In this document: positions 23,787 to 31,304 of the stretch, in pieces | Numbering within the stretch: the first letter of the stretch is position 1 | Layout: each line of letters begins with the position of its first letter | Source: Streptomyces mangrovisoli | Lineage (GTDB): Bacteria; Actinomycetota; Actinomycetes; Streptomycetales; Streptomycetaceae | Reading direction: 5' to 3' | DNA: 64,000 nucleotides | NCBI RefSeq assembly: GCF_000974985.2 | Contig: NZ_LAVA02000023.1 | Location: 1 to 64,000, forward strand | Translations under genes and position numbers: made by a program | Notes under the pieces: model-generated | Seen by the model: the letters and a program-made list of their open reading frames with translations, nothing else | Databases searched by the model: none | What the model was told of the DNA's origin: nothing

Positions 23787-24560
23787 GCGGACCGCACCGG
23801 GCCGCGCGGCAGCCGGGGCACTCCGGCGCAGGTGGAGGGGGTGCGCAGGCAGCGCCGGGCGGCCGGGGTGCCGGGCAGCGGCGGCGCGAACAGGGCGAGG
23901 CCGAGGGCGACCAGCGCGAGCGGCGGCGTGGCGAAGAAGAAGAGCGGGGCGAGGCTGCCGGTGAGCGCGAGGGTGCGTCCGTAGCCGAAGCCGGCGCAGG
24001 CGGCCGCGGCCAGCAGGGCGCGCAGCAGCAGTTCGGTGAGCCAGTTGCGGCGGGCGCGCTCGGGGGTGACCCCGCGCTCCAGCCACAGCCGCAGCCGGTC
24101 CAGGGACCAGGCCGTGGCCCAGACGATCAGCGGCCGTACGAGCAGGCGGTCGGCGAGGGCACCGGCCCGGCCGCCGCGGGGGGCGGTAGTCGTACCCGGT
24201 GAGGACGCGGACGGCGTCGCCGTCGGGGACGACGCTCCAGTAGCCGCGCCCCTCGGCGAGCGGGGAGAGCGGATGCGGGGAGCCGAGCCGCAGGGCGCAG
24301 GTGCGGGTGCCGTCGAGGCGGTCGTGCTCCTCGGCGAAGACCCCGGTCCCGTCGACGGTGAGGAAGGGCAGGACGCGGGTGGCGTACGTGAACCGGGTGG
24401 GCTCGCCGGCCGTGGGCGGGAGGTGCTCGATCGCGGTGAAGCGCAGGTCCCAGCGCGGGCAGCGCAGGGGGTCCTGGGTGCGGTCCCACAGTTCGTCGAG
24501 GTCGGCGCGGATGCGCGCCTCCGTGTAGAGCCTCATCGACGCGGCTTCGGCGTCCCCCAT
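23783..24560 (-). pseudogene. SRPBCC-domain membrane protein, frameshifted at a G6 run
   Basis: Two good half-proteins in different frames. The N-terminal half (about 125 residues, MRLYTEARIRADLDELWDRT onward) is a SRPBCC/polyketide cyclase-like domain. The C-terminal half, in the next frame, reads DRLLVRPLIVWATAWSLDRL then two hydrophobic helices and ends in TGA overlapping the TetR GTG. The frames join exactly if the run of six G at 24178-24183 is five; the whole frame is then 259 codons with stop. Either a sequencing error or a real disruption. The start may be 24560 or the inner ATG at 24536. It would form an operon with the TetR gene. Function unknown; SRPBCC folds bind hydrophobic ligands. 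Confidence 0.8.
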
Positions 24561-24609
24561 GTCCCCCGTGTCCTTCACAGCCCGATGTCAGGGCAGGAAG
24601 GTACACCGG

Positions 24610-24627
24610 TTTGAGCGTTCGCTCAAA
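24610..24627. promoter_or_regulatory. Perfect 18-bp TetR-type operator
   Basis: TTTGAGCG, TT, CGCTCAAA: perfect 8-bp arms with a 2-bp centre, 50 bp upstream of the SRPBCC-tetR pair. This is the classic form of a TetR-family operator, so autoregulation by the protein at 23121-23786 is likely. Confidence 0.75.
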
Positions 24628-24641
24628 GATCGGGTACGCGA

Positions 24642-24668
24642 GAACCCCGGCCCTGGGGACCGGGGTTC
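24642..24668. terminator. Hairpin downstream of absC
   Basis: GAACCCCGG at 24642-24650 pairs with CCGGGGTTC at 24660-24668 around a 9-nt loop, about 50 bp beyond the absC stop and before the next operon on the same strand. Confidence 0.55.
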
Positions 24669-24719
24669 GGGGTCGCGCGCGTCGCGTGCGGCGGCGCGCG
24701 GGGTCGGGCGGGGCCGGGG

Positions 24720-25196
24720 TCAGGGGCGCCCGCGCTGTGCCCGCAGGTGTTCGGCGACCGGCTTCAGCGCCTTGTCCACCTCGGACAGCGCGTCCTCCGA
24801 CAGCAGGTCGATGAAGTGCCGCCGTACGGACGCCACATGGTGGGGGGCGACCTTCTTCATCGTCTCCATGCCGTGCTCGGTGAGCACGGCGTACAGGCCC
24901 CGCCGGTCGGACTCGCAGTTCTCGCGCCGCACGAGGTCGGCGTTCTCCATGCGGGTGATCTGGTGGGAGAGCCGGCTCTTGGACTGGAGCGTGGCGGAGG
25001 CGAGGTCGCTCATCCGCATCCGCACGTCCTCGGACTCCGACAGATTCACGAGGATCTCGTAGTCGTTCATTGTCAGGCCGAAGGGCTGAAGGTCCTTTTC
25101 GAGCTGATACGTCAACAGCCTGTTGACCTCCAGGTGGGTGCGCCAGGCGCACTGCTCCGCATCGGTCAGCCAGCGCGTGGCCGTCTCGGTCTCCAT
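24720..25196 (-). CDS. absC: MarR-family regulator AbsC
   Basis: 158 residues, the length I recall for AbsC of S. coelicolor, a zinc-responsive MarR regulator that affects zinc-linked and antibiotic genes. The winged helix spans about 45-110 (MNDYEILVNLSESEDVRMRMSDLASATLQSKSRLSHQITRME, wing ENCESDRRGLYAVLT). Histidines in the helical segment APHHVASVRRHF match the zinc-ligand arrangement of AdcR-like proteins. The upstream 90 bp contain ACCT-3-AGGT within CTACCTAAAAGGTTG, a possible autoregulatory site. It is followed by a hairpin and the SRPBCC-tetR operon. Confidence 0.88.
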   Translation of the reverse strand: METETATRWLTDAEQCAWRTHLEVNRLLTYQLEKDLQPFGLTMNDYEILVNLSESEDVRMRMSDLASATLQSKSRLSHQITRMENADLVRRENCESDRRGLYAVLTEHGMETMKKVAPHHVASVRRHFIDLLSEDALSEVDKALKPVAEHLRAQRGRP

Positions 25197-25288
25197 GAAT
25201 GAAGTCTACCTAAAAGGTTGAAAGGCGAACTAGTGAGAGTGGTGTGACTGCGCGCACGCGTTCGACGTCACACTCCGCAGACTACCGC

Positions 25289-26089
25289 TCACAGACCGAA
25301 GCGACGCTGGAGGTCTCCCAGCTGTCCGGGAAGACGCGGTGCGCCGCCTTGTTGTGGACGACCTGTGGAGGGCATGCCGGAACCGGGGATTCCGGGCTCC
25401 TGCGGGACCGCCCCCGCGAGCTGCTCGGGCATGAGGATCTCGGTGGACTGGAGCAGGACCGTGCCCGCCCCGACGAACTCGAACTGATGCTCCTCCCCGG
25501 AGGCCCCTCCGAGGCCCGTCATCGCACGTAGACCGCCCATCAGGCCCGTCATGTACCCATGGTCGTAGTGGTGGCACGGGGAGGGGCAGTCGGCCCAGCC
25601 CACGAGTGCCTGCGGGTCCACCCGGATCGGGGGCTCCAGGAACACCACCGGGCCGTTAGATGCGGCCACGAACTTTCCGGTTCCGATGAGGGTCAGAAAA
25701 CCCGGCACGATCGACTGCTTGAGCGACAGACTTGGCTGAAAAGCGAGCAGATTGCCGGAGCGAATGGTCAGATTGCCGTCGTCGAGGTCGTAGGAGTTCA
25801 CGTCGAAGGCCCGGTCGGCGAGGAGCATCTTGCCCGAGCCCTCCGCCACGACCCAGTCGCTCGCGTGCAGTGGCGAATGGAACGAGGTACGGACAAGTCG
25901 GTCGAGTCGCCCGTGCCCGATGCCCTGGAAGTCGATCCGCCCGTAGTAGGCGATCATCTTCCCCTTCTGCAGGAACCACTGGCCGCTCTTGAGCTCGACG
26001 CAGAAGGTGTACTTGTTCACGTTGTCGTCGGACGGCAGCGTCATGGGGTCGTGCACGACCGGCCCGCCACCGGGCCCCGATCCGCTCAC
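25289..26089 (-). CDS. AIM24-family protein (third of three)
   Basis: 266 residues, GTG start at 26089 behind GGAGGAGG. AIM24 (TIGR00266-like) proteins are all-beta and their bacterial role is unsettled; the yeast namesake is mitochondrial. The core is about 15-210 with repeated Gly-rich strands (GQWFLQKGKMIAYYGRIDF; VAEGSGKMLLADRAFDV; FVGAGTVLLQSTEI). Unlike its two neighbours it ends in a 40-residue Pro/Gly-rich tail finishing LGDLQRRFGL. It lies 19 bp behind the second AIM24 gene, so the three form one operon. No signal peptide or membrane helix, so it is probably cytoplasmic. Confidence 0.87.
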   Translation of the reverse strand: MSGSGPGGGPVVHDPMTLPSDDNVNKYTFCVELKSGQWFLQKGKMIAYYGRIDFQGIGHGRLDRLVRTSFHSPLHASDWVVAEGSGKMLLADRAFDVNSYDLDDGNLTIRSGNLLAFQPSLSLKQSIVPGFLTLIGTGKFVAASNGPVVFLEPPIRVDPQALVGWADCPSPCHHYDHGYMTGLMGGLRAMTGLGGASGEEHQFEFVGAGTVLLQSTEILMPEQLAGAVPQEPGIPGSGMPSTGRPQQGGAPRLPGQLGDLQRRFGL

Positions 26090-26108
26090 CGGTCCTCCTC
26101 CGCCGCGT

Positions 26109-26759
26109 TCACAGTTTGTCCTCGGACGCCTGGACGTAGACCGTGCCGCTGCCGCTCAGCTCCAGCTGGAACGCCTCCCCCGAACCGCGCCCCACCATGT
26201 CGCGCCAGCCGAGCGCGCTGGACAGCTTGTTGCGTACGTCCCCGTGGTGGGCGACGTACGCCTGCGGGTCGACGTGGACCGGGCGCTGCGGGGTGATCGG
26301 GAGCTCGAAGACGCCGCCGTGCGCCATGACGGCGACCGCGCCCTGGCCCTGGAGGGTGGTGGTGAACAGGCCCTGGCCGGTGACCTGGCCGCGCACCATG
26401 CCCATGACCCCGCCCTGGGAGCCCAGGAACATCGTGCCCTGGCGCAGGGTGCCCTCGAAGGCGAGCAGCCGGTCCGCCTCGACGTGGAGGGTGTCTCCGC
26501 CGAGGCGGATCACGTGCACGTGGTGGCCGCCGTGCCCGAACAGGACCGTGCCACTGCCCTCGACGGTCATCAGGGGTGTGGCCTCGCCCGCGACCCGGCG
26601 CCCGATCATCGACATCAGCCCGCCCTGGCCGCCCTGGAGATTGGGGGTGAAGGACACCTCGCCCCGGTACGCGAGCATCGCCCCGCGCTGGCTGAACAGC
26701 CGCTGCCCCGGGACGACCGTCGCCTCGACCACCTTGGAGTTGAGCTCCCGGAAGGCCAT
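26109..26759 (-). CDS. AIM24-family protein (second of three)
   Basis: 216 residues, ATG at 26759 one base after the stop of the preceding gene. Same beta-strand repeats as its neighbours: FSQRGAMLAYRGEVSFTPN, EGSGTVLFGHGGHHVHVI, ELSGSGTVYVQASEDKL at the C-terminus. It lacks the Pro-rich tail of the third copy. The near-zero spacing implies translational coupling. Role unknown; conserved tandem copies suggest the three assemble together. Confidence 0.88.
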   Translation of the reverse strand: MAFRELNSKVVEATVVPGQRLFSQRGAMLAYRGEVSFTPNLQGGQGGLMSMIGRRVAGEATPLMTVEGSGTVLFGHGGHHVHVIRLGGDTLHVEADRLLAFEGTLRQGTMFLGSQGGVMGMVRGQVTGQGLFTTTLQGQGAVAVMAHGGVFELPITPQRPVHVDPQAYVAHHGDVRNKLSSALGWRDMVGRGSGEAFQLELSGSGTVYVQASEDKL

Positions 26760-26760
26760 G

Positions 26761-27399
26761 TCAGAGATCCCCCGCGATCGTGTTGCGCTCGCTGGGCTGG
26801 ACGTAGACGAGACCCTCGCCCTCGAAGCGGATCTGGAAGGCCTCCCCGCCGCCCTCGCCGAGCAGGGTGCGGAACGTCACACCGGACTGGAAGGACTGGC
26901 GCACGTCACCCTGGTGGGCGATGTAGGCGCCGGGGTCCACGATCAGCGGGTACGCGGCGCTGACCCGCAGCACCACGGCGGGACCGTCCGACATGATCGC
27001 CGCCTGGCCGTGGCCCTCGACCGTCGTGGTGAACAGGCCGTTGCCCTGGGAGGCGCCGCGCAGACCGGTGAAGGTGGTCCCGGTGCGCAGCCCGGCGTCG
27101 GTGGCGAGCAGGTTGCTCGACTCGACGTAGAGCTTGTCGCCCTGGAGGCGCACGAGGTTGATCTCGGCCGCCCGGTCGGCGAACCAGCAGGTCCCGTGCC
27201 CCTTCACCTCCATCACCGTCATCTGCTCGCCGGTCAGGCGCCGGGTCACCATGCCCCGCAGCCCCTCGCCGCCGCCGCTCAGCTTCTTGAAGCCCATCTG
27301 CCCGTCGTACGCGACCATCGAGCCGTTCTTCGCCTTCACGGCGTCCCCGGTCATGTCGACGGCGAGCACTTTGCTGCCCTGGAGTCGGAACGTCGCCAC
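26761..27399 (-). CDS. AIM24-family protein (first of three)
   Basis: 212 residues from the ATG of MATFRLQGSKVLAVDM. It shows the same pattern as the next two genes: AKNGSMVAYDGQMGFKK, EVKGHGTCWFADRAAEINLV, RFEGEGLVYVQPSERN. First gene of the operon. An AGTTTGTG/CACAAACT palindrome resembling a Rex operator lies about 80 bp upstream, in the space shared with the divergent DUF3817 gene. The family's biochemical activity is not known to me. Confidence 0.88.
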   Translation of the reverse strand: MATFRLQGSKVLAVDMTGDAVKAKNGSMVAYDGQMGFKKLSGGGEGLRGMVTRRLTGEQMTVMEVKGHGTCWFADRAAEINLVRLQGDKLYVESSNLLATDAGLRTGTTFTGLRGASQGNGLFTTTVEGHGQAAIMSDGPAVVLRVSAAYPLIVDPGAYIAHQGDVRQSFQSGVTFRTLLGEGGGEAFQIRFEGEGLVYVQPSERNTIAGDL

Positions 27400-27480
27400 G
27401 GTGTGACGTTAGCGGCGGGTACGGGTGACGGACAGACCCCGCTCCCCGGGGGTGGTCCGGGGTTTGTCACAATGGGCCGG

Positions 27481-27504
27481 AGTTTGTGCGTGCGTTCACA
27501 AACT
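27481..27504. promoter_or_regulatory. Rex-like palindrome between AIM24 and DUF3817 operons
   Basis: AGTTTGTG (27481-27488) and CACAAACT (27497-27504) form perfect 8-bp arms with an 8-bp centre. The inner 18 bases TTGTGCGTGCGTTCACAA match the Streptomyces Rex consensus TTGTGAANNNNTTCACAA at all but one half-site base. It lies about 30 bp upstream of the GTG at 27533 and about 80 bp upstream of the AIM24 operon. Confidence 0.55.
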
Positions 27505-27532
27505 GTCGACCTCCTCCCACCGAAGGTGACCT

Positions 27533-27877
27533 GTGGACCTCAAGACCGCCACCGCCCTCCGCCGCCTGCGCCTGGTGTCCGCCCCCGAGGCGGTGTCCTT
27601 CCTCGTCCTGCTGCTCTGCTCCGTGCTGAAGCGGACCACGGACTTCAACGCGGTGCCCGTGATGGGCGCGATCCACGGAATCCTGTTCATCCTGTACGTG
27701 GTCTTCTGGGCCGACGCCTGGAACCGGGCGCGGTGGAGCGCGGGGACCGCGGCGCTGTACTTCGTGCTGTCGGTCCTGCCGACCGGCGGCTTCTTCGCGG
27801 AGCGCAAGCTGCGCCGTGAGGCCGAGTCGGCGGTCATCGCGGCGCGGGCCCGCAAGGAAGGAGTCGTGAACGCATGA
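27533..27877 (+). CDS. DUF3817 small membrane protein (second copy)
   Basis: 114 residues, GTG start with AAGGTG upstream. About three transmembrane segments ([47 protein letters not shown]), ending like its paralogue at 19628 with an [10 protein letters not shown] motif. It overlaps the next gene by ATGA. Divergent from the AIM24 operon across a Rex-like palindrome. Function unknown. Confidence 0.85.
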   Translation: MDLKTATALRRLRLVSAPEAVSFLVLLLCSVLKRTTDFNAVPVMGAIHGILFILYVVFWADAWNRARWSAGTAALYFVLSVLPTGGFFAERKLRREAESAVIAARARKEGVVNA

Positions 27878-28167
27878 TCGTCGCCTTTTCCGTGACGCCG
27901 CTGGGGGTCGGCGAGGACGTCGGGGAGTACGTGGCGGACGCCGTCCGGGTCGTGCGGGAGTCGGGGCTGCCGAACCGGACGGACGCGATGTTCACGTCCG
28001 TCGAGGGTTCGTGGGACGAGGTGATGGCCGTCGTCCAGCGGGCCGTCGCCGCGGTGGAGGCGCGGGCGCCTCGGGTCTCCCTGGTCCTGAAGGCGGACAT
28101 CCGTCCCGGGGTGACGGACGGACTCACGTCCAAGGTCGAGACGGTGGAGCGCTTCCTGTCGGAGTAG
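27874..28167 (+). CDS. MTH1187-type thiamine-binding family protein
   Basis: 97 residues, complete small protein of the DUF77/MTH1187 family, some members of which bind thiamine or its pyrimidine moiety. It has the family opening ([20 protein letters not shown]), a central [18 protein letters not shown] helix and the closing KADIRPG segment. It overlaps the DUF3817 stop by four bases, so the two are coupled. Its link to thiamine in this organism is family-level inference. Confidence 0.85.
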   Translation: MIVAFSVTPLGVGEDVGEYVADAVRVVRESGLPNRTDAMFTSVEGSWDEVMAVVQRAVAAVEARAPRVSLVLKADIRPGVTDGLTSKVETVERFLSE

Positions 28168-28190
28168 TGCCGGCCGGTCGTGGTTGATCA

Positions 28191-28252
28191 CGCAGTTCCC
28201 CGCGCCCCTGACGGGGCTCGGGTCCGCCCACCCAGGGGCGCGGGGAACTGCG
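28191..28252. repeat. Intergenic palindromic element, two facing copies
   Basis: A perfect 19-bp inverted pair: 28191-28209 and 28234-28252, spaced 24 bp, between the convergent stops of the thiamine-binding-family gene and meaB. Same unit as at 17735, with the CCCCACG and CCGCGG flank on the right. Confidence 0.88.
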
Positions 28253-28288
28253 CGAACGAGCCCCACGGCCCGCGGACGACCACGCGCC

Positions 28289-29272
28289 TCAAGCAGTCTC
28301 CGCGGAGCCCCCGGCCAGGGGCTGGGTCAGGCCTTCGACCAGTTCGTCCGCCGCGCGGTAGGGGTCCAGGTCTCCGGAGACGATCCGGTCCGCGAGCGCG
28401 CCGAGCCGCCGGTCGCCGTGGAGGTCGCCGATCCGCTCCCGCAGAGCCGTCACCGCGATCGCCTCCACCTCGTGCGAGGCCCGCGCCCGCCGCCGCTCCG
28501 CGAGCACCCCGTGCTCCTCCATCCACGCCCGGTGCTTCTCCAGCGCCTGAACGACCTCGTCGACACCCTCGCCGCGCGCGGCGACCGTCTTGACGATGGG
28601 CGGCCGCCAGGCGCCCGGCGCACGGGACTCGCCGAGCCCCAGCATGTGGTTCAGCTCGCGCGCGGTCGCGTCCGCCCCGTCCCGGTCCGCCTTGTTGACG
28701 ACGTACACGTCACCGATCTCCAGGATGCCCGCCTTCGCGGCCTGGATGCCGTCGCCCATGCCCGGGGCGAGCAGGACGACCGAGGTGTCCGCCTGGGAGG
28801 CGATCTCCACCTCCGACTGGCCCACGCCGACCGTCTCGACGAGGATCACGTCGCAGCCCGCCGCGTCCAGCACCCGGATCGCCTGGGGCGCCGCCCACGC
28901 GAGGCCGCCGAGATGCCCGCGCGTGGCCATCGAGCGGATGTAGACGCCCGGGTCGGACGCGTGGTCCGACATCCGCACGCGGTCGCCGAGCAGCGCGCCG
29001 CCGGAGAACGGGGAGGATGGGTCGACGGCGAGCACGCCGACCCGCTTGCCCTGCCGCCGGTAGGCCGACACCAGGGCGGACGTCGACGTGGACTTGCCGA
29101 CGCCCGGCGATCCGGTGAGGCCGACGACGTACGCCCCGCCGGTGAGCGGGGCGAGCGCCGCCATGACCTCCCTGAGCTGTGGGGACGCCCCCTCCACCAG
29201 GGAGATCAGCCGGGCCACGGCTCGTGGCCTGCCGTCCCTGGCCTGGGCCACCAGAGAGGAGACGTCCTGCAT
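28289..29272 (-). CDS. meaB: Methylmalonyl-CoA mutase-associated GTPase MeaB
   Basis: 327 residues from the ATG at 29272, which has GGAG five bases upstream; a GTG at 29287 would add five. A G3E/ArgK-family P-loop GTPase: Walker A GSPGVGKST near residue 50, DPSSPFSGGALLGDR (switch region), VETVGVGQSE (Walker B), and NKADRDGAD (base recognition). MeaB proteins gate cobalamin loading and protect B12-dependent mutases. It follows the thiolase gene by 33 bp, near the epimerase and the icmA gene of the same acyl-CoA pathway. Confidence 0.95.
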   Translation of the reverse strand: MQDVSSLVAQARDGRPRAVARLISLVEGASPQLREVMAALAPLTGGAYVVGLTGSPGVGKSTSTSALVSAYRRQGKRVGVLAVDPSSPFSGGALLGDRVRMSDHASDPGVYIRSMATRGHLGGLAWAAPQAIRVLDAAGCDVILVETVGVGQSEVEIASQADTSVVLLAPGMGDGIQAAKAGILEIGDVYVVNKADRDGADATARELNHMLGLGESRAPGAWRPPIVKTVAARGEGVDEVVQALEKHRAWMEEHGVLAERRRARASHEVEAIAVTALRERIGDLHGDRRLGALADRIVSGDLDPYRAADELVEGLTQPLAGGSAETA

Positions 29273-29305
29273 CACAGCTCCGATCACAGAGGAACGTAAA
29301 GGAAA

Positions 29306-30508
29306 TCAGGCCCTGGGGACCCGCACGATCAGTGCGTCGCCCTGGCCGCCGCCGCCGCACAGCGCGGCCGCGCCGACCCCGCCGCCGCGCCGCTTGAGCT
29401 CCAGCGCCAGGTGCAGCACCAGGCGCGCGCCCGACATGCCGATCGGGTGGCCGAGGGCGATCGCACCACCGTTGACGTTCACCTTTTCCGTGGACACGCC
29501 GAGGTCCTTCATTGACTGGACCGCGACGGCCGCGAACGCCTCGTTGATCTCGACGAGGTCGAGGTCCGCGACGTCCAGGCCCTCCTTCTTCAGGGCGTGC
29601 AGGATGGCGTTGGACGGCTGGGACTGGAGCGAGTTGTCCGGGCCCGCGACATTGCCGTGGGCGCCGATCTCGGCGATCCACTCCAGGCCGAGCTCCTCGG
29701 CCTTGGCCTTGCTCATGACGACCACCGCGGCCGCGCCGTCGGAGATCTGCGAGGCGGAGCCGGCCGTGATCGTGCCGTCCCGGGTGAACGCGGGGCGCAG
29801 CTTGCCGAGCGAGTCCACGGTGGTGTCGCCGCGGACGCCCTCGTCCTTGCTGAACAGGACCGGGTCGCCCTTGCGCTGCGGGATCTCGACCGGGGTGATC
29901 TCGGCCTCGAACAGGCCGTTCTTCTGCGCGGCGGCGGCCCGCTGGTGCGAGAGGGCGGCGATCTCGTCCTGCTCGGCGCGGTTGATGCCGAGGCGCGTGT
30001 TGTGCTTCTCCGTCGACTCGCCCATGGGGACGTTGTCGAAGGCGTCGGTCAGGCCGTCGTGGGCCATCGCGTCGAGCATCTGCACCGCGCCGTACTTGTA
30101 GCCCTCACGGGACTTCGGCAGCAGGTGCGGCGCGTTGGTCATGGACTCCTGGCCGCCGGCCACGACGATGTCGAACTCGCCGGCCCGGATCAGCTGGTCC
30201 GCGAGCGCGATCGCGTCGAGGCCGGAGAGGCAGACCTTGTTGATCGTGAGCGCCGGGACGTTCATCGGGATGCCCGCCTTGACCGCGGCCTGGCGCGCCG
30301 GGATCTGCCCCGCCCCGGCCTGGAGCACCTGGCCCATGATCACGTACTGCACCTGGTCGCCGCCGATCCCCGCACGGTCGAGGGCGGCCTTGATCGCGAA
30401 GCCGCCCAGATCGGCCCCGGAAAATGACTTGAGGGAGCCCAGCAGCCTGCCCATGGGCGTGCGGGCCCCCGCCACGATGACGGAGGTCGTGCTGTTCGTT
30501 CCTGACAT
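29306..30508 (-). CDS. Acetyl-CoA acetyltransferase (thiolase)
   Basis: 400 residues from [17 protein letters not shown]; upstream in-frame sequence is not protein-like. It condenses two acetyl-CoA to acetoacetyl-CoA or the reverse. Catalytic Cys in [15 protein letters not shown] (about residue 88), His in [16 protein letters not shown], and the second Cys in [13 protein letters not shown] weak AAGGGG lies before the ATG. Likely co-transcribed with meaB and divergent from methylmalonyl-CoA epimerase. It fits a short-chain acyl-CoA module with the 3-hydroxyacyl-CoA dehydrogenase at 47407. Confidence 0.94.
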   Translation of the reverse strand: MSGTNSTTSVIVAGARTPMGRLLGSLKSFSGADLGGFAIKAALDRAGIGGDQVQYVIMGQVLQAGAGQIPARQAAVKAGIPMNVPALTINKVCLSGLDAIALADQLIRAGEFDIVVAGGQESMTNAPHLLPKSREGYKYGAVQMLDAMAHDGLTDAFDNVPMGESTEKHNTRLGINRAEQDEIAALSHQRAAAAQKNGLFEAEITPVEIPQRKGDPVLFSKDEGVRGDTTVDSLGKLRPAFTRDGTITAGSASQISDGAAAVVVMSKAKAEELGLEWIAEIGAHGNVAGPDNSLQSQPSNAILHALKKEGLDVADLDLVEINEAFAAVAVQSMKDLGVSTEKVNVNGGAIALGHPIGMSGARLVLHLALELKRRGGGVGAAALCGGGGQGDALIVRVPRA

Positions 30509-30560
30509 GAGGTGCGATCCCCTTTCAGCTGCACAGCTGAGGAGTGAACGAGGGTTTACT

Positions 30561-30584
30561 TCGAATGTACTGAGGAGTATTCGA
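30561..30584. promoter_or_regulatory. Imperfect palindrome in the thiolase / epimerase divergent region
   Basis: TCGAAT at 30561-30566 and ATTCGA at 30579-30584, with ACT-GAGG-AGT inside and a two-base bulge on one side. AT-rich against its background and centred in the 146-bp divergent gap, so a shared operator is plausible. Confidence 0.45.
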
Positions 30585-30654
30585 CCCGTCATCAAGCTGA
30601 CGGTGTGATCGCTCGCACGTTGCGTAACCATCCCGGGCGCGCTGCACTGACTCC

Positions 30655-31095
30655 ATGCTGACGCGAATCGACCACATCGGGATCGCCTGCTTCGACCTCG
30701 ACGCCACCGTCGAGTTCTACCGGGCCACGTACGGCTTCGAGGTGTTCCACTCCGAGGTCAACGAGGAGCAGGGCGTGCGCGAGGCCATGCTCAAGATCAA
30801 CGACACCTCCGACGGCGGCGCCTCCTACCTCCAGCTGCTCGAACCGACCCGCGAGGACTCCGCGGTCGGCAAGTGGCTGGCGAAGAACGGAGAGGGCGTC
30901 CATCACATCGCTTTCGGTACGGCAGATGTCGACGGCGACTCGGCGGACATTCGGGACAAGGGCGTACGGGTGCTGTACGAGGAGCCACGACGCGGCTCCA
31001 TGGGGTCGCGAATCACCTTCCTGCACCCCAAGGATTGCCACGGTGTCCTGACAGAACTGGTCACTTCGGCGGCTGTTGAGTCACCTGAGCACTGA
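30655..31095 (+). CDS. mce: Methylmalonyl-CoA epimerase
   Basis: 146 residues of the glyoxalase/VOC fold. It interconverts (2R)- and (2S)-methylmalonyl-CoA, supplying mutase and polyketide precursor pathways. Metal-binding positions are visible: the N-terminal His in [13 protein letters not shown], the central acidic Glu/Gln positions, and His in [13 protein letters not shown]; a final [14 protein letters not shown] closes the domain. Length is typical. Divergent from thiolase-meaB. No strong ribosome binding site. Confidence 0.95.
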   Translation: MLTRIDHIGIACFDLDATVEFYRATYGFEVFHSEVNEEQGVREAMLKINDTSDGGASYLQLLEPTREDSAVGKWLAKNGEGVHHIAFGTADVDGDSADIRDKGVRVLYEEPRRGSMGSRITFLHPKDCHGVLTELVTSAAVESPEH

Positions 31096-31121
31096 CCCTC
31101 GTACATATGGGCCGGTAGGGT
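31092..31121 (+). promoter_or_regulatory. scy: Candidate scy promoter
   Basis: CTGACC at 31092-31097, an 18-bp spacer, and TAGGGT at 31116-31121 resemble a housekeeping sigma promoter. The -35 box overlaps the end of mce. It would give scy a leader of about 175 nt. Confidence 0.4.
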
Positions 31122-31304
31122 TGGGGGCGGTCGCCTCGCCCAGCGGGGTGACCGCATTCCGGGGTCCGGTTTCGGGGGGCGAGCGTCGGGGCGGCAGCCC
31201 ATGCTCCGCCGACGATCTGACACCATTCCCCGGGGGCCCCGTCCGGCGGATGGACGGAGCTCGTTTGGACAGGCCCACGACCAGGGGACGGATGGGACCG
31301 CGCA

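Noticed and set aside
23121..24578. 485-residue SRPBCC-TetR fusion protein
   Set aside because: The middle is out-of-frame Arg/Pro-rich sequence. One base fewer in the G6 run gives two normal overlapping genes.
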